Positions 1 through 9,490 of a stretch of 64,000 nucleotides of DNA are shown here, in pieces. Numbering within the stretch: position 1 is the stretch's first letter; the number at the start of each line of letters is the position of its first letter. This DNA comes from Epithemia pelagica (Eukaryota > Bacillariophyta > Bacillariophyceae > Surirellales > Surirellaceae), in NCBI GenBank assembly GCA_946965045.2, contig OX337239.1:992001-1056000 (forward strand), read 5' to 3'. Both the position numbers and the translations under genes were made by a program. The notes beneath the pieces were generated by a model. That model saw nothing but the letters and a program-made list of their open reading frames with translations. It ran no database searches and was not told the DNA's origin.

Positions 1-2039
1 CAAAGTAATCAGGAGGATGGAGCCACCAACAATGACGACGAGCGTTCATCTTTGTTACAATCCTGTCGAAGCACTGATGGGAAGGAGAACTCCGAAGGTC
101 GGTCGGCGGCACCTCATTATTATGGTGAACAAGATTTGGAAGAAGATGAGGATAGACGGACCAGCAAGATTTCATCCACCGGCAAATCCCTGGAGGAATG
201 CTCCTCAGTAAATCTTTGGCAATGGCATAATTTGGCCATTCCAGTTAGTTACTGGGTCGTGGGTACCTTGCAGGGCTTGTTTCGAACCTTTCTAAATGTG
301 TATCCATTGGATCTGGGTGCAACTGAAGCACAACAAACGTCACTGACCTTCATGGCCACGTTACCGGCAGCCTTCAAGATTTTGTATGGCTTTTCGTCTG
401 ATGCCTATCCCATAGCGGGTTACCGACGCAAATCGCACTTGTTGTTGGGTTGGATGTTGGCCTCGATTCCAATGGCCATCTTGACGTTATCCTCCAATCT
501 CACCCTATTGAGATCACATGTCAAGGATCATGAAGCAGATCACAGTACCATAGCTGCCACTAGCATTGTCCCAGACAATGCTCCGTCCTTGTTGCAAGTG
601 AGTTGGTCCTTTTTTATTTTTGGTGTGGGAATGTGGTATACCGATGCCATTGCCGATGCCATTGTGGCGGAGAAGGCTCGATGTGAACCAGAAGCGATTC
701 GGGGATCACTTCAGGCCACGTGTTACACTTTGAGGTTTTTCGGTCTCATGGTTTCGGCACCCATTTCCACCTACTTGTATTCACACGTTGATGGTCGCGG
801 ACCCCAAATCATTGTCCAAGCCTTGGCTGGTCTTCCTTGCCTTGTCCTTCCCCTTGCCTGGTGCTTTGCCGAACAACCTGCCACTCGGACTGCGAACCAA
901 GGGTCGTCGGTATCGCAAACTTCAGCCGTGACGGTAAAACCAGTTCGAGAACAGTGCTTGGAAATATGGCGTACTGTATGTTCTCGGGCTGTATGGGAAC
1001 CCATGGCGTTTATCTACGTTTTTAATTTGTTGCAAGTCAGCAATGCCGCGTGGCGTCAGTTTTTGGTCAGTGTCTTGCATTTTACACCCGCCAATCTCAA
1101 CTCCCTTTTGGTTGCTTCCTACGTTGTCTTGTACTTGGGAACCTTGTTGTACAAATACTTTTTGTTGCAAGCAAGTTGGCGACGCATTTATCAAGTCTGT
1201 TTGGTATTGAACCTCGTCTTGTCATCCCTGCAATTGCTCTTGATTCGAGGTCATACACTCGGCATTTCTCCCTTTGTTTTTGCTCTGGGAGACGATGCCT
1301 TTGCCGAATTTCTTAACGGGGTCCAATTTCTACCCGCGGTTATTCTCATGGTGGCACTTTGTCCACCTGGATCGGAAGGTACGGAAACAATATTATTTCG
1401 GACACTGTCACAAAGAAGGTCGCCGAATGCCATGTCTATGTTGGCCTCACCTTCCTGTGCTCTTTTCCTTTACAGGTGCCAGCTATGCCATGTTCACCAC
1501 GGGTAAGGTTCTCACACATTTCTCTCTCTGACACACTTGTTGTTGGTGCCTCTCATTTCTCCATGTTTCTTGTGTGACAACAGTCATGAATTCGGCCTTG
1601 ATGATCGCTCCACCCCTGAGTTCCCTCCTACTAGGGATTTGGGATGTTAGTAAAGAAGCTCTCGAACGGGGGGAGTTGGATGGATTGGTACGTTGTGTTT
1701 GGTCTGGCGCACCAGAATGGTGCTTCCCATGAGAGAGATCTCACACTCGTCTGTTTTGGAATGATGGATTGTGGATGACATGCTTGGTGGATCGTCATTT
1801 TCTTCTTTATATAGTTCAACTTGTCCTTGTTGACGACGGCGATTCAAATCTCTCCCATTTTCTTTTTGCATTGGTTACCCCAGGGACGAAAAGAACTGGA
1901 AGCATTGGCCTCAGAACCCTTTTCGGGGAGTCCCATTGGGGGTGCACTCTTTTTGACGGTTCTCTTTGCCTCCATGGCCTGGACCTTTGCTGTGACCCTG
2001 ATGAATATTTTGCATCCCGATTGGGCGGGAGGTTCCTGA
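1..2039 (+). CDS. BT1/folate-biopterin-type MFS transporter, 5' truncated by window edge
   Basis: A multi-pass membrane carrier of the BT1 (folate-biopterin transporter) branch of the major facilitator superfamily. The frame is open to base 1 with no ATG, so the start lies outside the window. Exons read as <1-1378, 1476-1502, 1584-1687 and 1884-2039. All junctions are GT-AG and the joined frame gives CPPGSEGASYAMFTTVMNSA, a typical BT1 block. Family hallmarks include the LPAAFKILYGFSSDAYPIAG segment and the following YRRKSH loop. About ten to twelve hydrophobic spans are visible. The N-terminal 70 residues are acidic and hydrophilic. Introns of 97, 81 and 196 nt cluster in the last third. Plant and algal BT1 members sit in plastid envelope or plasma membrane; the substrate here (folate, biopterin or another) cannot be told. 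The family call is firm. Confidence 0.88.
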
Positions 2040-2533
2040 GACAGAGTATTATAGGTTCGACTACCTAGATCTTCCACCAACACCAAGGGGAAGGCGTAGT
2101 CGCTCGGAAACTAATTTCCTTTGAATCGTGGAACAGTGGCTGTTTTCCCGCACACTCGTGAGCAAGTTCTCCGTATGTGGCTCCCACTAGCAATGCCGAG
2201 CAAACGAGCCCCATGCATCTCTAGCTGATGGACGAGAAACAAGGCAACAAAGTCATGTTGCAGTACTGGATCTAATTCTATAATATGGATAGTTCTAAAA
2301 TTAGCATTCATCGTTTGCATATCCTGTACGGATCGTTCGAGCCATTGCGATCTTCTTTTTGTTTGTCCAAGAGAGTGTGGGCTCTCTTCAGGAATATTGG
2401 AGTATCGAGAGGGAAGCAAATCCACTAAAATGATGATGTTCACGTCCAGTCATTCGCCAAACGTTTGTCGACCACAACGTCTTCTGCTTCTCATTTCGCT
2501 CGTGGTGATGGTGTTAAACTGTTTTGTGAATCT
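2040..2533. other. Convergent intergenic region
   Basis: This stretch lies between the 3' ends of the BT1-type gene and the minus-strand unknown gene. It should hold both polyadenylation regions. I see no coding frame, repeat or RNA gene that I can defend. Confidence 0.5.
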
Positions 2534-3982
2534 CTATACAGTATCCGTTTCGTGGAGGGCACTGGCGGCACGAGCTTGCGCAATGACTTGCGACCAACCG
2601 AGGGAGGGTTGACTCAGTTTGTGTGCCACTCGACCCAAATACGTTGTATGTGATCCCATTGTTCTCATACTACCCCTGTTCCTGTTTGTGTTGACCACGG
2701 CGGGTCGTCGCCGAAAGAGTCCATGGGCACTGCGAATGGCGCGTTGTCGACTTTGAAGATCGACTTGACAGTGTCGTGGGAGTGCATGAAATTCCAATCC
2801 CACCAATTCCGGAACCTGTCGATACCATTCTACCAACTGCTGAAAACACTGTGATTTGTGCTCTTGTTGTTGTTCCAGCGATAGAGATGGTTGTGCAGTC
2901 TCATTTGACATGCTATCATGAGTCACGGAAGCGTTTTCCTTGCCGTGATGGATCGTTCTACTGGCATATGGATCCGACGTTGTCGTGTTTCGTTCTCTTG
3001 ACGGAAAGCCACCACGACACGCATTCAATGATGCGCGTTCTTGAACTTGTTGCTGCCGTCGTACCGAACCGCGACGACCATCCCAGTACAGGGCCGCGAG
3101 AAGTTTTTGACAAGGGAGAATCTCTGTGGAAATGGGCCCTGGATTGGCTGCCACGGTTGTCGTTCTTGTGGTTGATAAACTTGGGGGAAACGAGACTACT
3201 GAACCGGTTAATGTTGTCGTTGTCACATCGAGCTTTGTCGTGGTGTCCTGTGGTTGCTTCTCCTCTTCTTCCTCCTCCTCCTTGTTGGATGGGAAGGACA
3301 ACCCTTTGGTATTCGTCGTCCACTTGAGCATGGCTTGCTGATCGTGCCAGAGACATGTCGCAAAATGACCAAAGTCCGACGGCGAATACCACAACTGGCC
3401 CTTGTGCTCCATCGTGATGCCGTGCACATTGTTGTAATAGTGATTCCGGTCCAAGTCAAATTGAACACGTTTGCTTGATTTCCTCGTTGGATGATGATCC
3501 AAGCATGGGAGAGGTTTGGTGTTGTCGTTGCTTGTGGGATGAGGAGGACCCATTCCGGATATGGAAGTCATTTCGTGTTGTGCCTTTGGATGCAGTCGTG
3601 AATGTGAAGATGGAGACTGTGGTACACCACCACCACAAAGTCGTTTGCTGGGTGACTCTGGAGTCGCTTCGTGTTCTCTACTGCTGGTAGACACGTGAGT
3701 TTCGCTTCTGGTTTGTGCCTGTGGTGGTTGTTTCCTGTCCCATTCCTCGGGTCTCCATCTCTTTTTGGAGGTCGGTGAGAGTGAGACTGCCACTGTTGAT
3801 GTTGATGGTGTCGTGTACGGGTTGGTTTTTTCTCGGAGAATGGTGGTGCTGCTGCCGTTTTGGGAACGGCGGGCACAACATACTCGAGAACCTGGCAAGG
3901 AGGATCGAGTCGTAGCAGTTGTGGTTGGTGAAACACACGTCGACGACGGAGACGACGGACAGAGGACCATTGCAGCAGACAT
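2534..3982 (-). CDS. Low-complexity unknown protein of a diatom-type family
   Basis: A single 482-codon frame starting at 3982. No enzyme domain is recognised. The N-terminal half is Ser/Thr/Pro-rich with a short Glu run (around residue 235). Two segments look structured. One is an aromatic stretch near residues 170-215 containing GQLWYSPSDFGHFATCLW. The other is a C-terminal segment, about residues 385-480, beginning VGLEFHALPRHCQVDLQSRQ and rich in Arg and Ala. A pairing of a WYS..D...F block with a C-terminal GLE..R block recurs in many unnamed diatom proteins; I recall this as a pattern, not from a search. No signal peptide or membrane span is visible. The antisense frames here are shadows created by the biased composition. 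Function unknown. Confidence 0.7.
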   Translation of the reverse strand: MSAAMVLCPSSPSSTCVSPTTTATTRSSLPGSRVCCARRSQNGSSTTILREKTNPYTTPSTSTVAVSLSPTSKKRWRPEEWDRKQPPQAQTRSETHVSTSSREHEATPESPSKRLCGGGVPQSPSSHSRLHPKAQHEMTSISGMGPPHPTSNDNTKPLPCLDHHPTRKSSKRVQFDLDRNHYYNNVHGITMEHKGQLWYSPSDFGHFATCLWHDQQAMLKWTTNTKGLSFPSNKEEEEEEEKQPQDTTTKLDVTTTTLTGSVVSFPPSLSTTRTTTVAANPGPISTEILPCQKLLAALYWDGRRGSVRRQQQVQERASLNACRGGFPSRERNTTTSDPYASRTIHHGKENASVTHDSMSNETAQPSLSLEQQQEHKSQCFQQLVEWYRQVPELVGLEFHALPRHCQVDLQSRQRAIRSAHGLFRRRPAVVNTNRNRGSMRTMGSHTTYLGRVAHKLSQPSLGWSQVIAQARAASALHETDTV

Positions 3983-4684
3983 GACAAGTATCAGAAAAGC
4001 CAGCGCCGTCCAGAAAGGCGTTTGGGAAAAGCAACGTAGTGGAACCCTTGTGGATTGGGACGTTCACTGGAGGAAAAGAGGTATGACTGGAAATACACAG
4101 ACTGGAACAAGAGATCACCACGGTGCGGTTGTCTTTCTCTCATTCGGGCAAAGTCTTTTGACTTGTTTGGTAGTCTCTTGGTGGAATGACTCGCCAAGAT
4201 GGCTGTTGAGACAAAAGAATGAGAAACCAAACCCGCACCCACGTTTTTTGTGAGAAAAAGGGAAAGGGAGACGAAACCATGCCCGCGCGCAAGATCTTGG
4301 CGGGTATGGAATCCGAACGGTTGTGGTCGTGGACACGTGTTCGTGCGCTTCTATCCGTCGTACTGCACGAGAATCAGTCCCGGATGAAGATGGGGTTCCT
4401 CTCCGCGGGCGCGGGAAGAACAAGGTTCAACGGTCACAAGGCTTAATTCAAGGACCGCCTATGTGACCGAATGACGGTCGGTCAACCGCGATGACATTCA
4501 ATTCCCCAAAACCGCGACTCATCCAGACCCCTAAATTTGGCATCGACCCCTGTTTCTTCAAGACAACAACATTCGATCCATACCCCCACAACCGCAACCG
4601 GCAATCAAGCCCAAAGAACACGTCCTTTGGCTCAATCATTATATTGTAGAAGGACATCTCAAAGATCCAAAGTCCAAAGTGAGA
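3983..4684. other. Intergenic region upstream of the minus-strand unknown gene, up to the transposon insertion point
   Basis: This should contain the promoter of the gene starting at 3982. The Harbinger element has landed at its far end (target site 4685-4687). Short open frames here lack recognisable protein features. Confidence 0.45.
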
Positions 4685-4687
4685 AAT

Positions 4688-4704
4688 GGGTGTTTACTGA
4701 AAGT
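4688..4704 (+). repeat. Left terminal inverted repeat of the Harbinger element
   Basis: Seventeen bases, GGGTGTTTACTGAAAGT, an exact inverted match to 7676-7692, directly abutting the AAT target copy at 4685-4687. Confidence 0.93.
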
Positions 4705-5000
4705 AGTTAACAGACTTAACGAACGAACACAAACTCAAATATTTTGTACCCATAACCTGTTCATTGGATGCTTATGTTAAGATACAGCCAAGAAATGCTC
4801 GGCACCTCGGACTGCCGAGCAAACGAAACACCCTAAACACAACATCCTCAACGCACGTAAGACACCTTGCCACCTCTATAGATATATATGTATTCGTATA
4901 AGATATACATCTTGCAACCCCCCAAACAAAGAAATTCCTTGGTTGTGGTTTGCACCTCCGCCTCCACCCTCCTCCTTCTCTCTCTCATGGTTGAATCACC

Positions 5001-6281
5001 ATGGAGGAGTTTCGTCCGGCTTCCTTGTCTCCAGACTCTTCCTCTGATGAATCTACCATCATGCCGACACCAGTTGCAGCTGAAGAAGGGGTTGAAGAAG
5101 AGCAAGTGGTAGATGACAACGAAGAAATTGATGTCTCGGCAGAGATGCGACGACTGGACGAGCTTCGATCCTCTCCAGGAGAAGGAAACTTGCCTATGAG
5201 ACGCCGTGAGTCTCCCCGTCTTGCAAAGAAGCGTGAGGATACAGCTGCTTCGGTCGCTGCGGCTATCAAGAAGTCCAAGCGCAGCAACAATCCAACTAAC
5301 TTGAAGGCGACAACACAAGCCGCGAGGACGACAACACAACCTGCGAGGACAACACAACCTGCAAAGACAAGTACCAAGACGACCAAACCACCCCCTATGT
5401 TGGCAAACAAGAAAAAAGGAGGAAATGGTGGGGCAGGGCGGAGCAAAGGACCAACCTACAAGAAAGGGGAAGTTGACTTTCTCCTAGATTTGTTAGAAGA
5501 CCTGAAGCCAGCCTGTTCTGATGAATGGGACATCGTCACTCAAGAATACAACAAGCAGTTTCCAGGTCGTGAACGAGACAGAGACTCGTTGCGACAAAAA
5601 TTCAACACCTTACACAACAAGAAGGTACCCACAGGAAACCCCACAATGCCCGAGGATGTGGAAAGGGCCAAGATGGTCATTGGTTTGATCTGCGCAAAAG
5701 TTGATGCTGGTGGTGATGTTGATGAAGACGACCTTGGAATAGAAGAAGACGAAGAAGAAGAGGACGAACAACCTACAAGGATCCCGACGAACTTATTCAA
5801 GACTGGTGACGCAGAAGCCACCAATATTACAGAATCTTCAATTTCCACGGTACGTTCCCTTAAATCCGGACGAACTCCACGTAGGAGGTCACCCAAACAA
5901 GAACAGGCCCAAGAGCAGAAGGACCTCATGACCTGGCTCATCATGAGCATGAACAAAAAGCAGGAGAAGGACGACGAAGACAGGAAAGAGCGTGCAAAAG
6001 AGGCCCAGCAAAATGCAACAATGCAACAGCTGCTCTTCCAACAGATGCAGCAGCAAGCAACAATGGCCCAACAGCAGGCCACACTTGCGGCACAACAGCG
6101 CCAACAAGATCAACAACAGTTCATGATGTTTATGGCTGGTATGTTTGGAAAGAACGCCGACAACAATCATAATCCAAAGAAGAAACGAAGCCGTGAAGAA
6201 GAAGGAGCGGAAGAAGAAGGAGAAAATGAGCACGATGACCATGGAGGACACAATGACTATCAAGATCACGAAGAAAATTAA
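5001..6281 (+). CDS. Myb/SANT-like DNA-binding protein of PIF/Harbinger transposon
   Basis: A 426-residue accessory protein of the element. In this superfamily the Myb-like protein binds the element ends and helps bring the transposase to the nucleus and DNA. The trihelix/SANT-like domain is about residues 150-233. It contains W176, the YNKQFPGRERDRDSLRQKF stretch and KVPTGNPTMPEDVERAK, a pattern characteristic of Harbinger partner proteins in stramenopiles. Upstream is a Ser/Thr/Lys linker with degenerate TTQPAR repeats (104-125). Downstream are an acidic run (about 240-260), an RRRSP basic patch near 295, a Gln/Met-rich coiled-coil-like stretch (about 335-380) and a C-terminal basic-acidic tail starting KKKRSREEE. 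The start ATG lies 313 bp inside the left end. It ends 48 bp from the stop of the convergent transposase. Confidence 0.88.
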   Translation: MEEFRPASLSPDSSSDESTIMPTPVAAEEGVEEEQVVDDNEEIDVSAEMRRLDELRSSPGEGNLPMRRRESPRLAKKREDTAASVAAAIKKSKRSNNPTNLKATTQAARTTTQPARTTQPAKTSTKTTKPPPMLANKKKGGNGGAGRSKGPTYKKGEVDFLLDLLEDLKPACSDEWDIVTQEYNKQFPGRERDRDSLRQKFNTLHNKKVPTGNPTMPEDVERAKMVIGLICAKVDAGGDVDEDDLGIEEDEEEEDEQPTRIPTNLFKTGDAEATNITESSISTVRSLKSGRTPRRRSPKQEQAQEQKDLMTWLIMSMNKKQEKDDEDRKERAKEAQQNATMQQLLFQQMQQQATMAQQQATLAAQQRQQDQQQFMMFMAGMFGKNADNNHNPKKKRSREEEGAEEEGENEHDDHGGHNDYQDHEEN

Positions 6282-6329
6282 GGATAACAATCAAATAAAA
6301 TTTAGTAAGAGTTCCATTGAAAGGATATT

Positions 6330-7547
6330 CTAGAAATTACTAGTGGCACGAGCAGCATTTTGACGGAGTTGTGGCATGTATGTCGTCTGGATTTGATTAA
6401 ATCCAACAGTTGATGCTCTAAAGTTGTAAAGAAGAGCAATCAACCGTAGAATCACTCGGCGCTCTCCAACCTCTTCATAGGGGAGACGGTCTTTGAGGCG
6501 AGGGAAAGATGCCTGTAGACCTCTCATCCCCCACTCCGACAATTGCCGAACAGAAGTTGCGGCACGGAACACTACGCGTCTCATCCGCACATTACCATCG
6601 TTGTCAAAATTTGACTGATGCGACTTAAGCAAGGAGGGACGGTTTTCCCTTCCAAAGGCAGAATCAACTACCACACGGGCTCCACCATTATCTCTCTCCC
6701 GCTCATGTAGTTCATCTAACTTGTTGTAGATGTTTGAAATAGAGGCAAGTGTAGAGTCATGCCATGAACCTGGAGCGTTTATAAAACAAGCACGGATTTT
6801 GCCATCCGGTGAGTAGACAAAGAGATTGGACACATAGTGGTCGTGAGTCCATCCATTGTAAAACATGTTTTGTGTCAACGGATTTGCGGCAACACAGAGC
6901 TTCAAACCATCCATGGCTGCCCAAATGTTGGTAAGACAGGGGTACTTGGCTTGGATTGACTGTTTGAATACAGCAATTTCTTCAGGTGTTGGAAGCTCTA
7001 CCTTGGCGTCTGGATGCTTGGCAAGGACCTTGACCAGGATCCTCCTTCCGAATCTAAGCCACACTGATAACGGATTGGCTGTGAAGCCAAATATCAATTG
7101 TAGTACTTTCCTGGATCCTCGAGTACGGGTCCATGCCAGCACAAGTCCTAGACACATGACCGCTGTTATTTTCCTGCGCCTACCGTGATTCCTCCTTGTA
7201 AGTCGTCGCATGTGTCCCCGATTGTTATGTGACTGTGGGTAAGGAGTGTAGGCTTTGAACATTGGTCTGAACAGGGTTAGAAGCCGATTGAACGCTGCAT
7301 GATCAAAACCACAAAGGGTGATTAACGCGTCATCCTGCATTGACCTATAGAGGTGCATAAATGCAGAGTTAAGGGGGTCATGTAACGCATGTCTGCGGAT
7401 TACGGACCTACGCAGTTGGTTGTATTCGTCTATTTCGTTGTTGTTCTGTTGCTGGAGAAGCAACATCATCAGAATGGAAGCTTCCTCCATTGTCTTAGTT
7501 CTTGTATGGTGGAGGGAGACGAATGAGCATTGGGGGAGATTAGGCAT
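6330..7547 (-). CDS. PIF/Harbinger DDE transposase (DDE_Tnp_4 type)
   Basis: A 405-residue transposase that would cut and rejoin the element ends. The catalytic triad fits the DDE superfamily endonuclease pattern: first Asp in AAMDGLKLCV (D213), second in VVVDSAFG (D295), and Glu in LSEWGMRGLQ (E338), followed by FPRLK as in the E..fgrLK signature. The accessory NAPGSWHDSTL motif (D264) is also present. The N-terminal 120 residues include an HTH-like basic region (GHMRRLTRRNHGRRRK) and a hydrophobic stretch. Length is normal for the family. No stop or frameshift is seen. Translation could begin at M1 (7547) or M20 (7490). Its promoter must lie in the roughly 130 bp between the start and the right inverted repeat. 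Confidence 0.92.
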   Translation of the reverse strand: MPNLPQCSFVSLHHTRTKTMEEASILMMLLLQQQNNNEIDEYNQLRRSVIRRHALHDPLNSAFMHLYRSMQDDALITLCGFDHAAFNRLLTLFRPMFKAYTPYPQSHNNRGHMRRLTRRNHGRRRKITAVMCLGLVLAWTRTRGSRKVLQLIFGFTANPLSVWLRFGRRILVKVLAKHPDAKVELPTPEEIAVFKQSIQAKYPCLTNIWAAMDGLKLCVAANPLTQNMFYNGWTHDHYVSNLFVYSPDGKIRACFINAPGSWHDSTLASISNIYNKLDELHERERDNGGARVVVDSAFGRENRPSLLKSHQSNFDNDGNVRMRRVVFRAATSVRQLSEWGMRGLQASFPRLKDRLPYEEVGERRVILRLIALLYNFRASTVGFNQIQTTYMPQLRQNAARATSNF

Positions 7548-7675
7548 GCGTGTACACGTGTATCCAAAGATAGGTTGTGTTTTTATTGGATTTGACCTAT
7601 TTTGTATTCAGGACATACGATAAACTTAAACTTAAACCTAATGGTTGAGTTTGTGTTTATGTTTGTGTCCATTGC

Positions 7676-7692
7676 ACTTTCAGTAAACACCC
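7676..7692 (-). repeat. Right terminal inverted repeat of the Harbinger element
   Basis: Exact reverse complement of 4688-4704; followed by the AAT target copy at 7693-7695. Confidence 0.93.
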
Positions 7693-7695
7693 AAT

Positions 7696-8053
7696 AAAAA
7701 GCTTGTCCATATTGCAGAAAGAACGGGGGTGTTGCACAGAAGCCAAGAAACAGAGTGGACCAGATCGGATTGCAATCTCGGACAAGAATTGCACACGGCA
7801 GAAACTCCATCCAACTGTACCTTGAAGAAAACACAAACATTCTCTCTCTTGAGATTGTGTACGTACATAACATCATTCCTTGATAACGTATCCATCGTCT
7901 TCCTTTTCTCTCGATCACTGACTACACTCAAGAAGGTGGATTGATCAAGGCCGCTACCAGAAAACCCTCTCTCACTCGACTCTTTTTCTTCCAAGATACC
8001 ATTTCATTCAACTCGACAACAACAACAACAAAACCAAGACGACCTCAAGAAGA
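7696..8053. other. Intergenic / 5' region of the gene at 8054
   Basis: Non-coding stretch between the transposon end and the next start codon. It ends in a CAACAACAACAAC-type leader just before the ATG, a common appearance for a 5' UTR. No other feature seen. Confidence 0.45.
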
Positions 8054-9055
8054 ATGAGTGATCTGGCTCCCTTTGTCACAGCGCTCGCAACGTCGTCGGA
8101 TCATTCCTCCGCAATTGGAGTGGTACAAGGACAACAAGGGAAAATTCATGGATTGGAGCATCAAGTACGATCCTTACAAAGCAATGTCCAGTTTCTGCAC
8201 CAACGATTGCACGAACGAAATCCTTTGCGATCCATTCAAATTGTCTCCCATACCATACGAACGGCAGCAACAACGTCTATGGAAACAACAGACCAGGAAG
8301 AACCAGTTCAAGATACGGATATGATGATGGACGAGGACGGGGACGAAACGAAGCAAACTCCAGCCAAAGACCAAGAGGGGGTGGTCTTGATCCAAGATGA
8401 ATGGAATGTCGCGGCTGTGGCAAATCCCAGCACTACTCGCATGGTGGATTTATTTCCCGATCATGACGATGTGCATACTACAGTCGGTGCTTTGCTGCAT
8501 TCTCAATTGGTTGTGGATGGTCAGACGATTGCCATTGCCGACTTGGCGCACTCACTAACATGGACCAGTCTTCGCTTTGCTTTTTGTGACATGATTCAAG
8601 TCGATTACATGTACATTTGTGCCCAATTGCTTGTCGACCACTCAAGTCCTACCGGAAACTCCATTCTCCAGCTGTCCTCGGCCCCAAATTCCTCTTCCAG
8701 CAAGAACAACCAACAATACCACCACAAGAATGGCACAGACAGTACTACGACTCCTGGCAATCCCGTATCATCATCATCATTGTCCACGTCTTGTGTATTT
8801 CGCATTCACTTGTATGTGGCACCGGTTACCATGGAGGAGTATTGTGCCGCCACGGGGGCCGATCCCTCGCGTCGCGATTTTGTGGCCAAGGGTTGCATTT
8901 ATACCCATGATGAAACGGAACGACCAGTCTCCACCGAGTACATGCTGCGACCGGCATGGGCCGACAAACCAGTCAAATTGGCCTTTGACGAAGGGTCCTG
9001 TCAAGCGCAGGCCCAATTTTTGCTCCACCACTTGCACGTACCCTACATTCCGTAA
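8054..9055 (+). CDS. Unknown protein, 333 residues
   Basis: A single-exon frame with a start ATG after a CAA-repeat leader. No domain is recognised. Residues about 25-55 (HGLEHQVRSLQSNVQFLHQR) could form a short coiled coil. Residues 75-110 are acidic. The better-ordered regions appear to be about 110-205 and a C-terminal part (about 245-333) with CVFRIHLYVAPVTMEEYC and CQAQAQFLLHHLHVPYIP, separated by a Ser/Asn/Thr-rich linker. There is no signal peptide, membrane span or plastid presequence. Codon and amino-acid texture match neighbouring host genes and not the transposon. Probably a real soluble protein of unknown function. Confidence 0.6.
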   Translation: MSDLAPFVTALATSSDHSSAIGVVQGQQGKIHGLEHQVRSLQSNVQFLHQRLHERNPLRSIQIVSHTIRTAATTSMETTDQEEPVQDTDMMMDEDGDETKQTPAKDQEGVVLIQDEWNVAAVANPSTTRMVDLFPDHDDVHTTVGALLHSQLVVDGQTIAIADLAHSLTWTSLRFAFCDMIQVDYMYICAQLLVDHSSPTGNSILQLSSAPNSSSSKNNQQYHHKNGTDSTTTPGNPVSSSSLSTSCVFRIHLYVAPVTMEEYCAATGADPSRRDFVAKGCIYTHDETERPVSTEYMLRPAWADKPVKLAFDEGSCQAQAQFLLHHLHVPYIP

Positions 9056-9490
9056 GGGAAACTTCTACTTGTTGAAACGACAGCGCAATCACAAACACAA
9101 CAACGACAAATAAACACAAAGGCTTTCATCAACAAACAGGATAGCCACAAGCAAACTTTCTATTTTCGATGATCGGACACTGGAGAGCATTCTCCATGTA
9201 TACATACATGATACTTTTGGGCTCACGTCGATTGGACAAAAGAGCTTAGCTTCATTCATTGTTTCATGAAATTTATGGAAGAAACCAACCACTAAAGAGA
9301 ACACGCCTCTCGATAACACTAGATACTGCTTCATAATGTACAGACAACCAATCAGCTACTGTTATTGAAAAAAATCGTTTGGTTTGATTATGTGCATGCA
9401 GGTCCTTGACTGATGGACCAGAGTACAAACTCTAGTCGATCCGACGAAACGACTCTGTGTGGTTCTGGTGTTGCCACTGGGCCAAGTTTG
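9056..9490. other. Convergent intergenic region
   Basis: Lies between the 3' ends of the unknown gene and the minus-strand DVR paralog. No supported feature. Confidence 0.5.

Larger units (their letters stand above)
4685..7695. mobile_element. Complete PIF/Harbinger DNA transposon with target-site duplication
   Basis: The element proper is 4688-7692 (3005 bp). The left end reads GGGTGTTTACTGAAAGT (4688-4704) and the right end (7676-7692) is its exact reverse complement, giving 17-bp terminal inverted repeats. A second inverted match, ACACAAACTCAA, sits at 4727-4738 and as its complement at 7645-7656, at nearly equal distance from each end. The element is flanked by AAT on both sides (4685-4687 and 7693-7695), the 3-bp duplication expected for the superfamily. 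Inside are two convergent genes, a Myb/SANT-like DNA-binding protein (+) and a DDE transposase (-), the standard two-protein set of PIF/Harbinger elements. Both frames are intact, so the copy looks young and may be autonomous. Confidence 0.93.
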
